Shown here: positions 60,126-64,000 of the stretch, piece by piece
How positions within the stretch are numbered: the stretch's first letter is position 1
Layout of the letters: each line of letters opens with the position of its first letter
DNA from: an uncultured Mycoplasmatota bacterium
Lineage (GTDB): Bacteria > Bacillota_I > Bacilli_A > Izemoplasmatales > Izemoplasmataceae
Direction: 5' to 3'
Assembly (NCBI GenBank): GCA_913056275.1
Contig: CAJXLP010000002.1
Coordinates: 24,029 to 88,028, forward strand
Length of the DNA: 64,000 nt
Position numbers and translations under genes: made by a program
Notes under the pieces: model-generated
What the model was told of the DNA's origin: nothing
Databases searched by the model: none
What the model saw: the letters and a program-made list of their open reading frames with translations, nothing else

Positions 60126-61814
60126 ATGATGACAGGACGTGGTGTATCACAGGGACTTGGGATGGGGAAAGTCGTCAAGATTACACGACCAGAGATTCAT
60201 ATACCGGATGAGGCGTGCACCGATGAGGCGGCGTGCCTCAAACAATTTGACGATGCTTTAGCGGCTTCTAAAGACGATTTAAAAGCCATTCAAGCGAAAG
60301 CCAAAGGGACGCTTGACAAAGAGCACCTTGCCATTTTTGACGCCCACTTACAAATGGTCGATGACATTGAAATCGTCAAGCAAGTGAAAGAAAAAATCAG
60401 TGAATCGATGAATCCACTCAAAGCGTATAAAACGGTGACTGATACGTTTAAAGCGATGTTTGAAGCCATGGATGATCCGTATTTTAAAGAACGGGCATCC
60501 GACATTGCAGACATTCAAACCCGCGTGCTTTCCCACATGGCCGGCACGCCCTTACAAGACCTCGCCTTATTAGACACCGACACCATCATCGTCGCGGACG
60601 ATTTAACACCGTCAGATACCGCGGCTTTAGACCTTTCCAAAGTGCAGGGGTTCGCCACCGAAATCGGGGGCTATACCTCGCATACCGCGATCATGGCCCG
60701 GGCAATTGGGTTACCCGCCGTGGTGGGAATTAGCGGGGTCATGGACATCGAAGATGGCGCACTCGCGCTGATTGATGGCACGGCTGGAAAGTTGGACGTG
60801 AACCCGAGTGATGACGCGTTGAGTGCGTTTCAAAAAGCGCTCAAAGATGCGAAAGCGTTGAAAGCGAAACTCGACCCCTTCCAGTCTTTAAAAGGACTTA
60901 CTAAAGATGGGCATTCGATCCCCCTTTATGCCAACATTGGCTCGGCCAAAGACTTGCCGGTGGCACTCAAAAACGGGGCCGAAGGCATTGGGTTATTCCG
61001 CACCGAATTTTTATTCATGGAATCATCCGAAGCCCCGTCCTTAGAAACCCAAATCCAAGCTTACAGTGATGTTTTTAAAGCGATCCACCCCGTCATCGTC
61101 CGGACACTTGATATCGGCGGTGATAAAGCCCTACCGTATTTAAAACAACCCACCGAAGATAATCCCTTTTTAGGGGTCCGGGCGATTCGCTTATGTTTCA
61201 ATGAACTTGAATTATTTAAAACCCAACTGAAAGCTTTATTGATTGCGAGTGCGCCTTACCCAGACGTGCGCATCATGTTTCCAATGATCGCAAGGCTCGA
61301 TGAAGTGCAAAAAGCCAAAGCGATTTTAGATGAGGTAAAAGCGGAACTAAACACCGAGCAAACCCCCTATCAAACGGTCATTAAAATCGGCATCATGATT
61401 GAAATTCCTGCGGCGGCCCTGAATGCACGGACGCTCGCCAAACACGTCGACTTCTTCTCCATCGGCACGAATGATCTCATTCAATATACGTACGCCGCCG
61501 ACCGGATGAATGACGGGGTGAGCTACCTGTATGAGCCTTTAGACCCGACCTTACTGAGACTCATCCAATCCACCGTGGAAGCGGCCCATGCGGAAAATAC
61601 CGAAATTGGCGTCTGCGGGGAAATGGCGTCGGATGTGAAGGCCGCCTTATTACTCTCAGGCATGGGGATGGATGAACTTTCCATGAGTGGCCCGGCGTTA
61701 TTGGAAGTCAAAGAAGCTCTCACGCATTACACGATGGATGATTTAATCGCTTTGAAAGATAAAGCCTTAGCGTTTGATACCGCCGATCAAGTACGCGCTT
61801 TATTTAACCCTTAA
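60126..61814 (+). CDS. ptsI: Phosphoenolpyruvate-protein phosphotransferase (PTS enzyme I)
   Basis: A 562-residue enzyme I. It takes phosphate from PEP on His186 (GGYTSHTAIMARA) and passes it to HPr. The PEP site includes GIGLFRTEFLFM, the R-T-L-D-I-G-G-D-K segment and Cys497 in GVCGEMASD. It sits without ptsH or any enzyme II gene in the window, between an HMA gene and uppP. AAGGAG precedes the ATG; a second ATG follows immediately. Confidence 0.95.
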   Translation: MMTGRGVSQGLGMGKVVKITRPEIHIPDEACTDEAACLKQFDDALAASKDDLKAIQAKAKGTLDKEHLAIFDAHLQMVDDIEIVKQVKEKISESMNPLKAYKTVTDTFKAMFEAMDDPYFKERASDIADIQTRVLSHMAGTPLQDLALLDTDTIIVADDLTPSDTAALDLSKVQGFATEIGGYTSHTAIMARAIGLPAVVGISGVMDIEDGALALIDGTAGKLDVNPSDDALSAFQKALKDAKALKAKLDPFQSLKGLTKDGHSIPLYANIGSAKDLPVALKNGAEGIGLFRTEFLFMESSEAPSLETQIQAYSDVFKAIHPVIVRTLDIGGDKALPYLKQPTEDNPFLGVRAIRLCFNELELFKTQLKALLIASAPYPDVRIMFPMIARLDEVQKAKAILDEVKAELNTEQTPYQTVIKIGIMIEIPAAALNARTLAKHVDFFSIGTNDLIQYTYAADRMNDGVSYLYEPLDPTLLRLIQSTVEAAHAENTEIGVCGEMASDVKAALLLSGMGMDELSMSGPALLEVKEALTHYTMDDLIALKDKALAFDTADQVRALFNP

Positions 61815-61852
61815 AAAAAATAAGCCACCGGAATTTTTCTGGTGGCCTTTTT
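61812..61852. terminator. Bidirectional terminator between ptsI and uppP
   Basis: Stem GCCACCGG/CTGGTGGC with an AT-rich loop. T runs follow on both strands. Confidence 0.85.
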
Positions 61853-61853
61853 A

Positions 61854-62657
61854 TTAGACAAAGAACAAGATGACAGCTAACAGCCCAACACTTACACAAT
61901 AGACCGCAAAGCCGCGTAATCGCCCTTCGGTGGCCAGACTGCGAAAGATTTTTAACGCAACATAGGTGGCGATAAAACTCATGACAAACGCGAGACTTAA
62001 GGGACCTAGCGGGAGATCCGTAGCATCCAGCGTCAAAAGCTCTAAAAGACTGACGCCTAAGGTTACAGGGATATAAAGCATGAAGGAAAATTCGATGATC
62101 GTGCGGACACTGATCTTACGGAATAAGCCGCCAACTAACGTACTCCCAGAACGGCTAATGCCAGGGAGTATGGCAACGGCTTGAAAAAGTCCGATAACCA
62201 TCGCATCTTTCACCGTGAGGGTGTCTCTTTCATTGGTTAAGGTGAGCGGTCTGACGATCCATAGAAAGGTCCCGGTCACCAGTAACGCAGCGCCAATGAC
62301 CAGTAAACCGGATGATGCAAGTAGGCTTTCAAGGGGTGAAGCGACGGTGAGACCTAAGACACCGACGGGGAGACTGCCAATCAGTATCAACCCGATATAA
62401 TGCAGTGCCGCTTTATCTTCACTGCCTTTAAAAAGCGCCCGGTAAGCCCCTTGGATTAACGCGATGATTTTATCTTTAAACACTAAGATGACGGCAAACA
62501 GTGAGGCAAAGTGCATCATCACTTCAAAAAAAACATCCGTCTCGCCGATATTAAACAGCAAACGGGCCATATATAAATGGCCGCTGGATGAAATGGGAAG
62601 GGGTTCGGTAATGCCTTGTAAGAGTCCGAGTAAGGCATATTGGATCCATTCAAGCAT
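61854..62657 (-). CDS. uppP: Undecaprenyl-diphosphatase
   Basis: A 267-residue UppP/BacA membrane phosphatase recycling the C55 lipid carrier. GITEPLPISSSGHL near the N-terminus and ILPGISRSGSTLVGGLF are the two active-site motifs. ATG at 62657 follows GGAGGAG; the frame is open five codons further, across that site. Implies a polyprenyl-phosphate-dependent pathway (wall, teichoic acid or glycan), consistent with the mevalonate genes. Confidence 0.93.
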   Translation of the reverse strand: MLEWIQYALLGLLQGITEPLPISSSGHLYMARLLFNIGETDVFFEVMMHFASLFAVILVFKDKIIALIQGAYRALFKGSEDKAALHYIGLILIGSLPVGVLGLTVASPLESLLASSGLLVIGAALLVTGTFLWIVRPLTLTNERDTLTVKDAMVIGLFQAVAILPGISRSGSTLVGGLFRKISVRTIIEFSFMLYIPVTLGVSLLELLTLDATDLPLGPLSLAFVMSFIATYVALKIFRSLATEGRLRGFAVYCVSVGLLAVILFFV

Positions 62658-62674
62658 CGGGGGCTCCTCCATAG

Positions 62675-63271
62675 TTAAGGGGTGGTTGTATCAAGACGCT
62701 TTTCACAGTAATACAAGACGGGGTACAGCCCTAAAATTTTCCGTTTTTTAATCCGTTGAAACCCTTCTGACACGTACAATCTTAAAGCCCCGGGGTTGTC
62801 CAGTGAGACATCTAAAGAGACGCTGGCGTGACCTTTTTTCTTAGCTTGATCGTAAAAGTCAGCGAGTAAAGCCCGGCCGATGCCTTGACCGCGACTCGAT
62901 TCATTCACAGAAATGTTTTGTAAGTAATACGTGTTTGTAATCGGCGGGTTTAAGAGGTGCGCAACGGGTAAGAGTTTTAACGCGAGCCAAAGGCCTCTTA
63001 GCCCTTTGAATACCGCCGAAAAATCACGATCGTTTGATTTATTCTTTTTATTATACGCGATATAGACGCCTTGGCAGATACCCTCTGAATCAAAGTATCC
63101 CCGGATCATCCGGTAAGAAAAGCTATTCGCCTCTAAGGCAATTAAGGCTTCAATGCGGGGTTCACCGAGCGGACTTTTCCCAAAGATATACGGGAATAAA
63201 AAGGGGTCAGTCGCATAAATAAGCGAGGCAATGTGGGTTAAATCATCCCTGAGTGTGATTGGCCGAATCAT
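62675..63271 (-). CDS. GNAT-family N-acetyltransferase
   Basis: A 198-residue acetyltransferase. The acetyl-CoA loop is in SVNESSRGQGIGRALLADF and a VSLDVSLDNPGALRLYVSEGF segment follows, both typical of the GNAT core. AAGGAG precedes the ATG. It ends 17 bases before uppP on the same strand, so they are probably co-transcribed. Acceptor unknown. Confidence 0.85.
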   Translation of the reverse strand: MIRPITLRDDLTHIASLIYATDPFLFPYIFGKSPLGEPRIEALIALEANSFSYRMIRGYFDSEGICQGVYIAYNKKNKSNDRDFSAVFKGLRGLWLALKLLPVAHLLNPPITNTYYLQNISVNESSRGQGIGRALLADFYDQAKKKGHASVSLDVSLDNPGALRLYVSEGFQRIKKRKILGLYPVLYYCEKRLDTTTP

Positions 63272-63280
63272 ACGGTCTCC

Positions 63281-63312
63281 TTAAAAAAAATGCGTGAGGA
63301 TTCTCACGCATT
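63281..63312 (-). terminator. Terminator of the MORN-like gene
   Basis: Stem AATGCGTGAG/CTCACGCATT with a 4-nt loop and a T run on the minus strand. The gene's stop overlaps the stem base. Confidence 0.88.
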
Positions 63313-63580
63313 ATTGAGGTTTGCCTAAGGCGTAGCGGATTTCCACTTCGACTTGGCCTTCGGGGGAAAATTGTTCCCAGAGGCCGTCGCGTTTACCGGC
63401 TTTATACGATCCTTCTTTCCATAGGTGTCCGGATTTACGAAAATATTGCCAGAGGCCGTCTTTGGTGGCGTTTTTAACAGGACCTTTGGCTTTAATCGTT
63501 CCGTCCCGGTAGTAATAAATGAGCGTATCGCCTGCGTGTTCATACACTTTTTGTCCGTTTGCAAAATGGGTCGGTTCCAT
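63311..63580 (-). CDS. MORN-repeat-like (YwqK-type) small protein
   Basis: An 89-residue protein of short repeats: YYYRDGTIKAKGPVKNATKDG, WQYFRKSGHLWKEGSYKAGKRDG, WEQFSPEGQVEVEIRY, the pattern of MORN/YwqK proteins. Annotated elsewhere as an antitoxin-like domain, but no toxin gene is adjacent. I start at the ATG at 63580 after AAAGGA; the longer open frame upstream lacks a site. Confidence 0.7.
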   Translation of the reverse strand: MEPTHFANGQKVYEHAGDTLIYYYRDGTIKAKGPVKNATKDGLWQYFRKSGHLWKEGSYKAGKRDGLWEQFSPEGQVEVEIRYALGKPQ

Positions 63581-63667
63581 CGGTTGATCCTTTCGATTAG
63601 AAATTACTTTTAGTATACGAATTATTGGCGATTTTGTCACGCAGTGACGGCGCTCTTTAAAAAGTTT

Positions 63668-64000
63668 CTAATCTGCGCTGTTTTCCAAGCGCTCTAAGAG
63701 CGCGGAGACATCTTTCGTACTGCGTACGCGTTTGGTGGCGGCGGTATCGCCGAAGCCTACTTTAATGGTGACGCCATCAGCCTGCGCTTTAAACATGTCT
63801 TCATCGGTCGTGTCATCGCCGATGGTTAAAACAAAGTCATACGTCTTTTCATTCGTGAATTGGTACGTCGCTTGGCCTTTATTAATCCGTTGGTCTTTGA
63901 TTTCAATGACCCGGTGGCCTTCTTGGATTTCAATCGGCTCTGCGCCAATCATCGTCCGTAATGTTTCTTTAAGATCGGGGATTTTGACCGACAGCATGTC
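63668..64000 (-). CDS. otsB: Trehalose-6-phosphate phosphatase domain (N-terminus outside window)
   Basis: The last 110 residues of a HAD-type trehalose-phosphatase; the frame stays open to the window edge. IQEGHRVIEIKDQRINKGQAT and the motif IV sequence TIGDDTTDEDMF are diagnostic. It could be a stand-alone OtsB or the end of a fused synthase-phosphatase, which the window cannot decide. Trehalose is a compatible solute, in line with the betaine importer and Mrp operon. Confidence 0.85.
   Translation of the reverse strand, partial: DMLSVKIPDLKETLRTMIGAEPIEIQEGHRVIEIKDQRINKGQATYQFTNEKTYDFVLTIGDDTTDEDMFKAQADGVTIKVGFGDTAATKRVRSTKDVSALLERLENSAD

Noticed and set aside
63311..63580. Toxin-antitoxin module
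   Set aside because: YwqK-like proteins are sometimes labelled antitoxins, but no toxin-like gene is adjacent; neighbours are a GNAT with its own site and a trehalose-phosphatase.
1..64000. TGA read as Trp (Mycoplasma code 4)
   Set aside because: TGA terminates several well-aligned genes (SDR at 920, thiolase at 1630, zur at 24048), and Trp residues at conserved positions use TGG.
1..64000. Prophage, insertion sequence or integrated element
   Set aside because: No transposase, integrase, terminase or structural phage gene and no long terminal repeats were seen; composition and gene style look uniform.

Overview
The window is a gene-dense bacterial chromosome segment with no intergenic gap above about 300 bases. 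TGA is a normal stop codon (for example in the SDR gene at 920-1633, the thiolase and the Fur-type regulator), so this is not the Mycoplasma/Spiroplasma code. Shine-Dalgarno sites are strong (AGGAGG/AAGGAG), lipoproteins carry LAAC lipoboxes, and several genes are of Bacillota type: opuA in B. subtilis OpuAC domain order, the mvaK1-mvaD-mvaK2-fni mevalonate genes, an ECF RibU, and UTRA-type GntR regulators. I infer a Bacillota or wall-less relative (Acholeplasma/Haloplasma-like), fermentative (L-lactate dehydrogenase, PTS enzyme I), from a saline, sunlit habitat. The phylum is an inference and no rRNA is present to test it.

Layout. 1-3606: a KAS III-like synthase, a FabG-like reductase and a thiolase in one operon, divergent from a TetR regulator whose promoter carries palindromic operator candidates. 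3614-7701: a MATE exporter, an operon of an SDR, a membrane protein and an RlmL-type methyltransferase, and tRNA-Thr. 7833-13432: a TGS-type nucleoside kinase, YaaA, MsrAB, RibU and a phytoene desaturase. 13496-14697: two tRNA-Ser genes, a PH-like membrane protein and a guanylate-kinase paralog. 14779-21410: a cell-surface region with an S41-like protease lipoprotein, a MacB-like ABC transporter, two cytochrome-b5-fold lipoproteins and lactate dehydrogenase. 21433-27086: pseudouridine breakdown, an MscS channel, and a zinc-uptake operon ending in its own Fur-type regulator. 27155-32458: a nuclease-XPD helicase divergent from two coupled photolyases. 32520-35978: a tandem GntR pair, a fasciclin lipoprotein and a HAD phosphatase. 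36002-40854: tRNA-Arg, a degenerate ADP-ribosylglycohydrolase homolog and the lower mevalonate pathway. 40907-46012: a DJ-1 protein, an EamA transporter, an amidase, tRNA-Ala, uridine kinase and a second GntR pair. 46075-56633: the OpuA glycine betaine importer and a ten-gene Mrp-type cation/proton antiporter operon. 56746-64000: gamma-glutamyltransferase, a TauE/SafE transporter, an SDR, an HMA protein, PtsI, UppP, a GNAT, a MORN-like protein and the end of a trehalose-phosphatase.

Together the genes describe salt and osmotic homeostasis (OpuA, Mrp, MscS, trehalose), light and oxidant defence (two photolyases, MsrAB, YaaA, possibly carotenoid), isoprenoid supply (mevalonate genes, desaturase, UppP) and metal handling. 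The most unusual signals are two independent tandem pairs of UTRA-GntR genes whose second member has a degenerate DNA-binding domain, the paired b5-type lipoproteins beside a MacB-like transporter, a three-pump split-MrpA antiporter, and a habit of placing stop codons inside terminator hairpins.
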